DNA from: Microplitis mediator
Lineage: Eukaryota > Arthropoda > Insecta > Hymenoptera > Braconidae
Assembly: GCF_029852145.1 (NCBI RefSeq)
Contig: NC_079978.1
Coordinates: forward strand, 16,133,153-16,197,152
Direction of reading: 5' to 3'
Length of the DNA stretch: 64,000 nt
Positions 22,106 through 33,146 of this stretch are shown piece by piece (the stretch's first letter is position 1; every line of letters starts with the position of its first letter). Below the pieces are notes generated by a model that worked only from the letters and a program-made list of their open reading frames with translations, did not search any database and had not been told where the DNA came from. The position numbers and the translations under genes were made by a program.

Positions 22106-22600
22106 CTTTTGGGACACCCTGTATAATCATATACAAGTCTATATATGATCAGATCTGAGTATATATAAGCCTATACATAATTTGATCTGATCATACCTGG
22201 CTGTTATAACCCCATATATAACCATATATGTCTATATATGATCAGGCCTGATCATATATGAGTCTATATATAATTAGATATGATCATACTTGGCTGTGAT
22301 CACTCCATTTATAACCATATATAAGTCTATTTATGATCAGATCTGATCATATATGAGTCTATATATAATTAGATATAATCATACCTGGCTGTTATAACCC
22401 CATATATAATGATATATAAGTCTATACATGATTAGATCTGATCAGACATGACTGATACAAACCCATATGTAATTAGATATAAGCCTATATATAATTAGAT
22501 CTGATCAGATATGGCTAATATAAATTCATGTATAGTCGTGCATAAGTTTATATATGATTGGATCTGATCAGACATGACTGATATAAAAGGGGTCGTCAGG
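22106..22600. repeat. AT-rich tandem with ATATATGATCAGATCTGATC units
   Basis: Units of roughly 90-100 bp combine GATCAGATCTGATCATA with TATATATAATTAGAT, TGGCTGTTATAACCCCATA and ACCATATATAAGTC. Related arrays lie at 28.37-28.57 and 29.95-30.46 kb inside the receptor intron. Confidence 0.8.
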
Positions 22601-23305
22601 ATTTCAAAACATCGATTTTTTGCTCGATTGTTGCTTGATAATACTTTGTGTCTTAACTTTTATCTTATTTTTAGTCTTGAATTTTGTCTTAATTGTGTCT
22701 TTATTCTTGTTTAATTTTTTATCTTACTCGTAGTCGCGAATTTCGTTTTACCTATTCTTTAATATTCTGTCTTAATTTTCGTCTTATTTTCTATCTTATC
22801 CTAAGTTTTAAATTTTGTCTTAAATTCCTTCCTACTTTTTCTCTTGTTATTAATCTCTGGAATATATGTTTACATTTATATATATGTATATAGTAACATA
22901 GATCAAGCTCAACGAATCGAACGGTTAGAACAACTGAAAATTATTTTCCAAAACGTATAAATTTATTTTTTTTATTTTCATATTTTCAATAACTTTGAAA
23001 CCACACGACTGATTGACATTAAAATCTAATGAGATCTAAGTCTCAATGGACCTTTTGAGCTTTATGCTCAATCGGTTAATTTATTCTTGAAATGTTAATT
23101 GCCAAAATTGTATTCTCTCTCACACAAATACATACCAATCTCACGCACACGTATTCACACAAATACGCAACCAGCATGTGTTTTCGAATAATTTGCGTAC
23201 TAACGTCACCTATATGCATTGGGTAGCAGGGTTAGATTTTTTCACATGTGATTTTGACAGGTTTCAATCATTTGAACTTTGTCGTTATTAAACCTGAACA
23301 TCACT
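22601..23305. other. T-rich interval, no gene seen
   Basis: 22690-22880 is a T-rich stretch with repeating GTCTTAATTTT words that yields a spurious 66-codon ORF. 23080-23240 is ordinary sequence. Confidence 0.4.
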
Positions 23306-23308
23306 GAT

Positions 23309-23634
23309 TACCCTCGCAGATTTGAATCACGGTGGAAACACAGTGGGTTTGTTCCATTGTACCACTGAGATTACGCGGTGTATCCACCGTGATTCCACGG
23401 TGGCTTTGCCACCGTGTATACACGGTCTTTTCACTGTGATTACCCGGTGGATACACCGTGGAACCACGGTGGTGAAATAGCACAAAGCCACCGTGGAATC
23501 ACGGTGGATACACCGCGTAATCACAGTGGATACACTGTGTATACCCGGTGGTAAAATGGAACAAACCCACCGTGTAATCCACGGTGTTTAAACTTCCACG
23601 GTGTTTCCACCGTGATTCAAATCTGCGAGGGTAA
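23309..23634. mobile_element. MITE built of CACGGTG/CACCGTG repeats
   Basis: The ends are inverted copies: TTACCCTCGCAGATTTGAAT at the left and ATTCAAATCTGCGAGGGTAA at the right, continuing into CACGGTGGAAACAC on both sides. The interior consists almost entirely of CCACCGTG/CACGGTGG words, so most of the 326 bp can pair with itself. No coding content. Confidence 0.85.
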
Positions 23635-24092
23635 CGAATATTGCCGATCGCACTTATTTTTTTTTTTTTTTTTTTTTCATGTGTATTAGTATTTCCTCTT
23701 CCACACGAAGTCCCTGGCCCTGGAAATTATAAAGACACGAAACCTTTTGAGTAATACAATTATCTAATATTTTTAGCTGCCGGGTATAGGCGCTAAATGA
23801 CGTACATTTCAAGTGTCTGTCACAAGAAATAATTTAAAAATTCAATTCATAGAGACACAATCCAAAGTTGAAATTTCCAATTAAAAAATATTGTTTTGTT
23901 TTGTTTTATTTTAGATGTTAATTGGTGGTGCAGTTAGCTATGTTGTTGGTAAACAAGCAGTCAGAACCGTTCATTGGTGAACGTTAAACATTGGACGTTT
24001 ACTTAAAACAGTTAAAACGTTTATGTTCGAAGGGCCACCGAAATCGGTGCCATCTTCAACTTCAGCAATTCCAGGCCAATCAACTATCGACG

Positions 24093-24916
24093 TACTACAC
24101 GTAGAAAAAAGTAAAGTAAAAATTACAATACTATAGTAAAATTTACTAACAGATATGAAAAAATACATTCTGTACTGTAATTATTACTAAACGTTTAGTA
24201 AAATTTACTAGTTAGTAATAATTACATAATAAGATATTAAAAATTACTATGAGTAATGTATATTTTGCTAAGACGATTATATTTTTTACTATTTTTATAG
24301 TAAATTTTACTATCAGTATTATTAATAAATACAAATTTAAGAAAGTAAATTTTCTAATACAATATAGGATTTGTTACTATACAAAATATTAAAAATTACT
24401 ATACGCAATGTAATTTTTGCTAACACGATTATATTTTTTTACTATCTGTATAGTAAATTCTACTATGTATAGATAAAATTAAAAGTGGGTGGGGATAGCA
24501 TATACAAAGATGTATTACAAGTTCTGAAATTTTTATTCAAAGGACACATCGGGCCGTCAGACATTGGAAAGAACTCGCGCGCGGGAGATCAGGTTTCGAA
24601 TCTCGGTTGAAACAAGTGATTTTTTAAAAAACAAAAATCCACACCAACACCAATACAGATGATAGAAATAATAAAATTAATAATCAATAATAATAAAAAG
24701 TTGAAAAACTATTAAAAATTTAATTTAATTTTTTTCCATTCTAATATAGTAAAATTTACTAAACGGGATAGTAAAATTTACTAAACGACTTGTAAAATAT
24801 ACTAATCCGTTTGTGAATTTTTCATATAAATCATAAGCGTTTCAAGATTACTATCCAAATTTAGTAATTATTCTCATATTTTTTAGTAAAATTTACTATA
24901 TTTTTTTCTCCGTGTA
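24093..24916 (+). mobile_element. TA-flanked MITE with tRNA-like core, copy 1
   Basis: Bounded by TA dinucleotides, with terminal sequences TACACGTAGAAAAAAG and TTTTTTTCTCCGTGTA that are inverted. The body is packed with TAGTAAAATTTACTA palindromes, and a tRNA-like stretch sits near 24551-24617. A second copy lies inverted at 57374-58278. The TA target suggests mobilisation by a Tc1/mariner-type transposase; none is encoded here. Confidence 0.85.
24551..24617 (+). repeat. tRNA-like core inside MITE copy 1
   Basis: CAGGTTTCGAATCTC fits a slightly expanded B-box, preceded by GAACTCGCGCGCGGGAGATC. The A-box is weak. The same stretch is conserved, inverted, in the 57.4 kb copy, so it belongs to the element. 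Confidence 0.55.
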
Positions 24917-24940
24917 CCGAAAATAATTTTTAAATCATAA

Positions 24941-25306
24941 TTATTACGATGATTCTTCATTGTCATTCATAACAATCATGTAACATAGAAACTTCCCATG
25001 AGTCCTGCGATTTTTATTTCTAAATAATTAAATTTTTTATGACAAAGTAATAGATGAGCTTTTAATATATAACTCACAATAAAAGTTATAATAATGCCCT
25101 ACTTTCCTCCCTTGGTGTATAATTTCCTATTCCTATGACGGAAAAGTACGACTGTCATGCAGGTGACGTAAAAAAATTATGTCTGGTACAGACTCTATGA
25201 GGTAAAATTTGAATAATTTTTTTTAAGTGAATTTATTTAAAAATTGCAGCAGTTGTGTTACAGTGTGCGGTGCGAATACAATTGGAACAATATGTTTTAT
25301 AAATAA
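24941..25306. other. 3' flank of the ionotropic receptor gene
   Basis: AT-rich interval holding the putative 3' UTR of the minus-strand receptor. No repeat recognised. Confidence 0.4.
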
Positions 25307-28300
25307 TTAACTGAGTTCAAAATGTTCATTTGGGTTAACACTCAATGATTTCAAAATAACTTGCGGCTGTAGAGAAGAACCATTCGCCCAGAAAAAAAAG
25401 ACTGTCCTCGGCAACGATCTCAGTGACCTTTTTTTCCTTCCAAATTTTTTCAGCATTTGAAACTGTTGGTAGAATCCATAATACTTATGCAAGAGTATTT
25501 CAATTCCAAAAATAAATAAACTCCAGAGTAAAGTCATACTCATTAAAATAAAATAGAATATCCAATTTTCCAAATCGATCTGGTCATAGCGTTTATTTTC
25601 TTCAATTTTGTTTTTCCTTTTGAATTTTTTCGATCCATCATTTATCCATTTATCTTCAAAATAGTTCAATAAACCCATTTCCCTAGGCTTCAAACCTGCT
25701 TTATCCAATTTAGCTTTTAAAGCCCAATGCTTTCTTGTCCAAAAAACAAAATATTTTTTAAATACTGCCTCTTTCGAAACATGTAAATTCTTTGATTTCA
25801 AAGCATATTTTATTTGTTTACTTGTAAAGAAGATGCACGCTGTAGTTGAATTTTTTTGTGCTAGAAGTGAACAGTTTCTTGCATAAGACTGATCCGAAGG
25901 GCATAAATATTTTTGATCTTCATTAGTAACCCACAATTTTTCATTAACAACATCATTGTGTAATTTTCTATCGTAATAAACATGGTACTTATTATTGTAT
26001 AAATCAGCTAACGTTTCCATGTTGCGAGGCGAAGTAGGATTCGATAATATTGCGAATATATGTCCTTGAACTTCGGGCATTACTAGGAATATGAATAAGA
26101 AACCAACAAAGTAAATAATCCTCATCGATAACTGGTCCAAAGGCGTCATAATCCCCATGCCCGCGGACAATCTCACCACATCCAAAATAGCTCCACTTAT
26201 ATTAAATCTGTTATTAATTACTATTACCAATATTATTAATACCAATACAACAACTGTAAGTGCAAGTAACTGAAGATTGAAAGTTAGTTCACTCATTGCT
26301 GTTAAATAATTTGTCTTTTTAGTTAGTATGGAATATTTAGCTTCGCTGTATCTTGTTATGATATCTGTATACTTATAATTAACATCTGCTAACTGAAGTA
26401 AATTGTTATAAACATCATACTTGTTATTAGCTAATTCCGTGATGTAACCTTTTTTAATTGATTCTTTTAGATTACTCGTCGTAATAAAATCTATTGTCAG
26501 TGTAGCATTAATATACGCAGACGAAGTATACAAATTGATATATTTACTTTTCATTGACTTCTCGAGGTATAATTTTTCCTTCTGTTTCATTATCTTTTCG
26601 TTAGTATTATGGGGCCAACTAGGAAAGGTTGAGGATTTTATTTTATGACCATCCAGGTATTTTGCCTTGTCAAAGGTTATATTTTCACATACCTCTGCAT
26701 CTGTAAGTTAATAGATATATGTTGTGAATAAATTTTATATACGTGGAACTGAATAGTGGAGGATTATTACGAAAAAAAGAATATATTTTTAGCGAGCAGT
26801 CTGCCTATTAGTTGCCTCAGAGTTCTTGGTCTGTTCGTAACTCGAAACGTTTAACTCTCGAACAACTTATTTCGAGAAATCGACTATTTCCTTTCCCGAT
26901 AGATTTAAATATTATTCACCCTAGCAGATTCAAAATAGATCAATCACGACGGCAAATTTGCCACAACTTACAGTAATTTTCGGAATTTTACGAGGAACTA
27001 CGGTAAAATGTGACAATTCAGCGTAATTTGCGGCATTTATACCATTACCCCACTAGAAATTTTGGTGAGGCTTGCCAAAAAAATCAGTTTGGCCCGAACT
27101 AGGCTTGCCTAACTAAGGCAAGCCTGATTCGTATCTTATTAGATTTTCATGAGGCAAAATGAACATTGGCATGCCGGAAAAATTCCAGATTCGATTGCGA
27201 TCACGAAACCCTGTGGCATTGCCGAAGTACGGCATACTATTGGAATTCCTGACTGGTAGGCAGCAATGGTAACCTAAGGTTTGCCGAAGTTTGGTATACC
27301 AAAGTCAGACGAAACTAGGAAAGTCTGTGGCAAGGCCGTACTCAGGCCTAATGTTGAAATTCCTGACTGGTAGGTAGCAATGGTAACTACACTATATATA
27401 TATATATACCCGACTGGAATTCCAGTGCGGCATGCCAAAACACCGATTTGGGACGAATGAGGTTTTCGAAAATGTCAAAAAAAATCGAAGAAAAAAAAAA
27501 AATTGAAACTTGTTTTTTGTGTTCTAAATTTTTTTTTTGTCATTTTCTTGCATTTGCTGAGTTACCAACGCAAAAATTTGAGAAAAGTCGAAAAAAAAAA
27601 ATTTTTTCATTTTGATTATGATTACACAATTAAAGGAACAAAACTTGCTCCTTTAATTGTTTAGCTAAACTTTGATCGATGATTCCCAGAAAACGGTTCG
27701 ATAGATCAATTTAAAAATTTACAGGGGTCTTGGAGGTACATTAAGCTAAAAAAGTCCCTGGCAACATTATTTTTTTTATCGATATTTGCAGAGTAGCGGT
27801 TGATTTACTAAAAAACCAAAAAAAGTCATTTTTTTGTACTTTCTTTTAATGGATGTTAAAAATAAAAAAATTTTTTTTTTCAAAAAATGATGACAGGGTC
27901 TTGTAGGGAATTTATTCAAGTTTTCAACGCCGCCCTTTAACTTTCTGTGCGATCATTGGTACCTGAAATATCGAAGATCAAAGCCAAAAGGATCATTTTT
28001 TGTTTGAAGGCTGATATCTCTGCGACAAATCGTCCTACGAGGTTAAAAAAAAAACCAAATTGAAGCTGAATAAATTTGCTAAACGATGTATGCATTTGTT
28101 TAGTTGAAAGAATTTTTCCGCGGTCCGTGGGCTCTTCGGAAAAAAAAAAAAAATTTAGAAATTTTTTGGCTCGCGGTATTTCTCATGTTTGCGCAATAAT
28201 CGGAGCTTTTAAAAAATTTTGAAAAAAATACACCTAAACTAGAGATTTCAAGCTATAAAATGCTTTTTTTAATTTTTCGATCCGATTTTTTTTCACCAAG

Positions 28301-31300
28301 TTACAGCCTTCCAAAAATCACTAAAAAATTTATAAAATTTTTTTGCTCCTTTAATTTTTTGCATTAGTGTATATAATTATATATAAGACCTTATATATAA
28401 TTAGATCTAAAAATTGGCCAGGTCTAATTATATATAATTATATATAGGTTATATATGATTATATACAATACGTTATATATAATTAGATCTGAAAATTGGC
28501 CAGGTCTAATTATATATAATCATATATAAGTTATATATACTCATATATAATTAGATATGATTATGTATAATACATATATATCATATCGCATCAAAACCAA
28601 ATCTATTATTGAGCATGTAATTCCTATAAAAGAAAGTGATAGGAGAATGCTGATTAATTATTCCAATGTTAAAATATTAACACAACTCATAAGAGTTGAA
28701 AATTATGTATGCAAAAAACCAAACACTTTAAAAACTGTTTGGTAACTGGGTATTATTAACTATACATAAGTTTATTACTTTTTTAACAGACTGAAAAATA
28801 TAATGTAACGCTTCGTAAATATTTTAAAATTATAATTTATAGTAAAATTGTAATCATTATTTCTGTAAATATAAACCTAAAACTATAATGCATTTAACGA
28901 GTATTGATTATTAAATATCAATAAAGACCATAGAGCATCTAATATATTAAATAAGGAAAACTAAATATTAAATATATTCTATAAATAAAATATTAACTTA
29001 TATATATTGAGACAATGTGAATTGTCATATTCGTCCTCAGCCTTGCGGTTCCCAATTTTCCCCGTCTCGTTGCCGTCTGAAACTACACAAGTCAAAGTGA
29101 CATGGTCACATGACTGATTGTCACGTCGACGCATGTCCGTAAGGGTGAAGTGGGGACGGTCCCGAGGCTAGCCCTACGCCCAAAATTATCAGTCAATGAC
29201 TTCGATCCTGGATCAATTAGCGTTCAGACGTCTGTATTATTTAGTATCGATTATTAATCAGGCAATTATACTTGCAATATTCACGTACTTTATATTCTGT
29301 AAACCCTATATTTCTTTCTGGCAATTAACTTGCAAAGTAATATTTTTATTGTTTATTAGTTAGTAATTATAATTAAATTTAAGTATATTGAAAACATTAT
29401 ACGTTACCGGCGACACATTCGCGGTAATAATATTAGAATTAAGTAATAAAATCAGTGTACAACAAGGCGTCACTCCACGTGGTTACGGATTGCGTATCCG
29501 GCGTTCCAACCAGGACTGCGTTATTGTACCTTGCGGAAATTAATGTAAGTAAATGAATCTCTGTTACGATTGGCAATAAACTTGCATAATTCTATAATAT
29601 CAACCCTTGACATTATACATTGCCTTCTAATATATCCTTATCCTAAAATACTGGTAAGACTACCGAATAGTTTGATTTAATAATTATAAATTGAGTTACA
29701 AATAGTAATTTCACCATCATTATAAGAATATCCTATAATTTTATAAGCCGTGAGGTAAGTTGATAAGTTTTAACCTGCGTTGCCGAGTTTGAATAACTGC
29801 GGGTCTTTGCTTTGAAAGAACCCCAGCCCACTGCTCTGTCCAAGTAAAATAAAATTTGTTAGAGGCCAGCCTAAGCCAGGGTTCAACCCGCGAATTCTGG
29901 TGGCTGCTGGTAAAAATCGCGAAGACGAAAAGCGATTTGTCTCAATATATATATAAATAATTAATTTATATTTGATTATATATAGATCTAAAGATCTAAA
30001 ATATAATCAAAATTACTATATATGGGTCTATATAGGTCAGGTCTAATCAGATATAATCATATAGACCCATGTATAACTATATATGGGTATATACTATTAT
30101 ATATATTCCATATACAATCATATATAATTAGGCAAAATCATTTTGTCCCGGGATATAATTAGATCTAATTATATATAAGGCTATATATACTTATATATAG
30201 GTCTATATCTAACCATATATATTCTATATATAATCATATGTAATTAGGCAAAATCATTTTTTTCCCGGTATAATTAGGTCTAATTATATATAAGGCTATA
30301 TATACTTATATATAGGTCTATATATAACCATATATAATTATATATAGGTCTATATATAACCATATATAATTATATATAATACCATATATAATTATATATA
30401 TTCCATATATAAACATATATAATTATATATAATTAGGCAAAATCATTTTTTCCCGGGCATATCTTTGGAATTCCTGGCTGGTACCGAATAATATTTAAAT
30501 AGCATAAATAAACTTAGGAGCCACAATCGGTAGTGTAGCGTAGTAGTTAAAGCCTCGGTCTTTCGTACGTAGGGTCCCAGGTTCGAATCCCACGATAGCG
30601 GTCCCTGATAAGTTTCGCGTTTTTCCTTGTATTAAAAATTTCTAATTTGATTGGACATTAAAATTCCATTAAATAAGCACATCTGATGATAACTGCTCTG
30701 CAAAAATAATTTTAAACGATGAAAAAAAAAAAAAAAAAAAATTTAATTTAGTTAAGCAGTTTATATGATCATTACAGTTATACATGACCATACACTGCCA
30801 ATTTCTATGTATAAGCATATGGCTTGTATACGATGCGAGCCTTATGCGGTTGCCTGATTTGGCGCAAGTCTAGAATTTAGCATGCCTTATTCGGGCCTAA
30901 TCACTGCCGAACTAACATTTCTAGTCGGGAAGCACCATAAGCCTATCTACTTTCACGTTTTAACGGTGCAACACAGAGAAGAAGAGTGTCGTCCTCATAA
31001 AAAAAGACGAGATAACGAACAATTTCTTTATATAGACAGAAACAATAGGCCTACGGTAACAAATATAATTGTTATAATGACAAACAAAATTGTGTCGCAG
31101 TTGAGAAGTCGATTGGTTACGGAAACACATGATATTTATTATAACAATACCATCATACTTCAAAGCAAGCAACTCATTCTGGCGATTTAGTCGTAAGAAA
31201 AAAATCTTGAAAACGAAGTTATAGAGCGACAACTACTCAGGTGCGTCGAGAGCGACCCCCTGCACTATAAAAATGACAATAGCAATTAAGGGAAGCCATG

Positions 31301-32184
31301 GAGTCTTAGCAGGAGAACTATTGGCCTCGAAAATAGGCGAAAATGGGCCAAAATCCAGATTCTAGCCACATAATCAGAGAAAAAAATATCAAAAAATGAA
31401 TTTATAGGGGGACAACTGCTCAATATAAAAAATAATTAAATGTAGTACCTTCAGAATATTGTAGACTGTATAGTGTTAATTTTTTATTTTCCTCATCGCG
31501 AAATTCGTCAGTTGCTTCTACTTGGACCCACGGTGGTGGCGCGTACTTCGTGAATGGGTTTAGAGTATAAATGAATGTCGAATCTTCATCAGTATCATAG
31601 CACATGTAATACGAAAATAATAAATCTATTTTCCACAAGAATCCTAGTATTTTTCCAGCATTTGCACAACGTGGCTCTTTTGTCGTATCGAGGATTAAAA
31701 ATTTCGATGTTACACTCCAGATTGTCGATGATCTGAACTTCTCAATGAGTGTTTCCAGGTTTTCAATTGATTCGAATGGTAAGACATACGTTGGGTAAGA
31801 ACGTATTAACCCTGTGATCTTACTCGGCTCGAAATCGCTGGTAATTATAATCACTGACGAAATTTTATCATTTTCGTCAGACGGATACTCATCTTTATAG
31901 CCGTTACGATACAAATCATCAGTTATAATCACAGAATTCGAATTATTTGTAAAACACATGTCAACTAGTTCTCTCTGTTGGTAATAAAAGTAAATTATTC
32001 AATAGTTCATTAAAAATTTTATATTATCAAATAAGGAAATTAAATAAGTATTCAAAGTTACCGCATGATTAGTAAGACGTGTTGATGGGTTTGTTGGTGA
32101 TGAATCGTAAATTTTAAAATTACTGCACGCAACATTAACCGTGAACAAATAATAATAACATACAATGAGTCCTTTAAACCACAT
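25307..32184 (-). CDS. Divergent ionotropic receptor (IR family), intact three-exon gene
   Basis: Exons (minus): 32184-32062, 31974-31449 and 26700-25307. Donors GCG|GTAACT and GAAG|GTACTA and acceptors ACCAACAG and TTACAG match in phase (0 and 1), giving 680 residues. Residues 1-20 are a signal peptide (MWFKGLIVCYYYLFTVNVAC). Residues 42 to about 250 form an extracellular ligand-binding-type part. A first membrane span lies at about 359-380 (LQLLALTVVVLVLIILVIVI), a second at about 410-426, then SNPTSPRNMETLADL, the extracellular S2 portion with several N-X-S/T sites, and a last span at about 595-620. This is the topology of insect chemosensory ionotropic receptors, non-selective cation channels on sensory dendrites. 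Ligand and orthologue cannot be read here. Intron 2 (4.7 kb) is filled by repeats and a solo LTR. A broken paralogue lies just upstream. Confidence 0.82.
27055..27465. repeat. Receptor intron: GGCATGCC-type repeat block
   Basis: GAATTCCTGACTGGTAGG and AGCAATGGTAAC each occur twice about 105 bp apart, with GGCTTGCC/AGGCAAGCC palindromes. A TATA run closes the block at 27396. Similar in style to the GGCCAAG blocks elsewhere. Confidence 0.65.
27480..28375 (+). repeat. Receptor intron: 0.9-kb dispersed repeat, copy 2
   Basis: Matches 14925-15845 in block order (CAAAACTTGCTCCTTTAATT, GGTACATTAAGCT, TTTCTGTGCGATCATTGG, GAGATTTCAAGCT), with moderate divergence. Confidence 0.75.
28376..29003. repeat. 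Receptor intron: AT tandem (TATATAATTAGATCTGA) and AT-rich flank
   Basis: 28376-28565 repeats TATATATAATTAGATCT and GGCCAGGTCTAATTATATA. The rest, to 29003, is AT-rich and includes a 62-codon ORF at 28557 that I regard as chance. Confidence 0.6.
29008..29944. mobile_element. Probable solo LTR in receptor intron
   Basis: A 937-bp GC-richer unit starts TGAGACAATGTG and ends TTTGTCTCA, i.e. TG..CA, within ATAT on both sides. That could be a 4-5 bp target duplication but is weak inside TA-rich DNA. It holds TTATATTC-like and AATAAA-type signals but no gag/pol coding. The inverted ends TGAGACAA / TTGTCTCA fit an LTR. Family unknown. Confidence 0.45.
29945..30460. repeat. Receptor intron: TATATA / AATTAGGCAAAATCATTTT array
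   Basis: Tandem TATATAGGTCTATATATAACC and AATTAGGCAAAATCATTTTT segments recur three times (near 30130, 30245 and 30430), each followed by a TCCCGG-type word. Confidence 0.8.
30525..30606 (+). repeat. tRNA-like sequence in receptor intron
   Basis: TAGCGTAGTAGTTAAAGCCT resembles an A-box/D-arm and CCCAGGTTCGAATCCCACG fits the B-box perfectly. The sequence looks like a tRNA-derived SINE head. An A-rich run follows at 30720. A full acceptor stem could not be paired. Confidence 0.55.
30607..31448. other. Remainder of receptor intron 2
   Basis: Includes a poly-A tract (30720-30740) and ordinary sequence. Overlapping ORFs of 102 (+) and 90 (-) codons at about 30.9-31.2 kb show no recognisable protein pattern and are left out as genes. 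Confidence 0.4.
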
Positions 32185-33146
32185 AATTACGCTTCAAAAT
32201 CTAATTGCTGACCAATAGTTATTACTACTTAGCAAACAGTATTTACTAACCAGAACTATATTGAATTTGTCTAGTTATTCGGTATACAATGTCATATGTG
32301 ATAGGGATAAATTATTCAATATGAGTTGTATGTCAGCTCTCTATGAAGTATCTATTACGACTGACCTACCGAGTATCCTTCAGCTAATCATATTAAGCGA
32401 GAGTATTCCTTTTCTATTGATTGGCAGGTAGAAATTTTTTTTTTTTTTTTTTTTTTAATACTCACTATAATTTCATATTATGAAAGTAAGTTCCCGGGCG
32501 TGTAAAAATTTCAAAAGTTTTATGTATTTCAGCTTGAAAATATAAGAGGACACTGAGCAAAACGAGGCAATATGAAATCCATAATCATACAGGGAAAAAA
32601 CTGAAACCAATCACTTCTTTTTTTTTATTTAAATTTTAAATTTTCATGGCGGGAAGTTTAAAAAATAATTGTGTTGGTAGATTAGGAGTACCATTTTAAA
32701 ATGAGTAGCTCAATTTCTATTATCGTAACATATTTGTATTTTTGGTATAGCAATCGATTTTAAACCAACTGCAACTTTCAATGTTATGCATGTTTCGCTA
32801 TTGCTGTTTATTATTTTTATTCTCCTCACACGCATCATATCCACTCAATAGCACTCAACTAGTATTAATATTATTGATTGATAAAGAAGAAAATAATTTT
32901 CACCTCAGTTTAGTAAAATAATACTTTTTTTTAATAATAAAAAGTTTGTTATTTTATTTTACAGTGCGCTTCAAGGGTACAAGAATTGATTTCGTGGGAT
33001 CTAAATTAAGTCTATATCATAGATTTTTATGAGAAATCTACTTAAGAAAAAAATTTATAAATTGATTGAAATAAGGAATATACATTTCTATTGTGGGTAT
33101 GGTCGAATGGCACTTTTTTGAGATTGAAACTTAGTTTTAATCACAA
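32185..33146. other. Spacer between receptor gene and its pseudogene paralogue
   Basis: AT-rich, with a poly-T tract at 32428-32455 and a fragment TTTTCATGGCGGGAAGTT at 32640 that recalls the ACTTCCCGC family end. No gene. It should contain the promoter of the intact receptor, but no TATA box stands out. Confidence 0.4.

Larger units (their letters stand above)
23915..24940 (+). pseudogene. Small broken exon interrupted by a MITE
   Basis: After the acceptor TTTTATTTTAG, a frame opens at 23915 (MLIGGAVSYVVGKQAVRTVH), meets TGA at 23978-23980, then stays open in the same frame for 37 codons (including FEGPPKSVPSSTSAIPGQ) to GAC-G at 24089-24092. There a MITE bounded by TA begins. If the MITE and one TA are skipped, the frame continues at 24917 and stops at TAA 24938-24940. 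The region is GC-richer than its flanks. I do not recognise the protein; the first part is Gly/Val-rich and may touch a membrane. Alternatively CATTG|GTGAAC at 23976 is a real splice donor and the rest is intron. No upstream exon was found. Confidence 0.45.

Noticed and set aside
28557..28745. 62-codon ORF after the TATATA array
   Set aside because: Starts within tandem AT repeat, no homology pattern, inside a receptor intron.
30882..31232. Overlapping 102-codon (+) and 90-codon (-) ORFs
   Set aside because: They lie inside the receptor intron, have no recognisable pattern, and opposite-strand ORFs over the same bases are likely chance.
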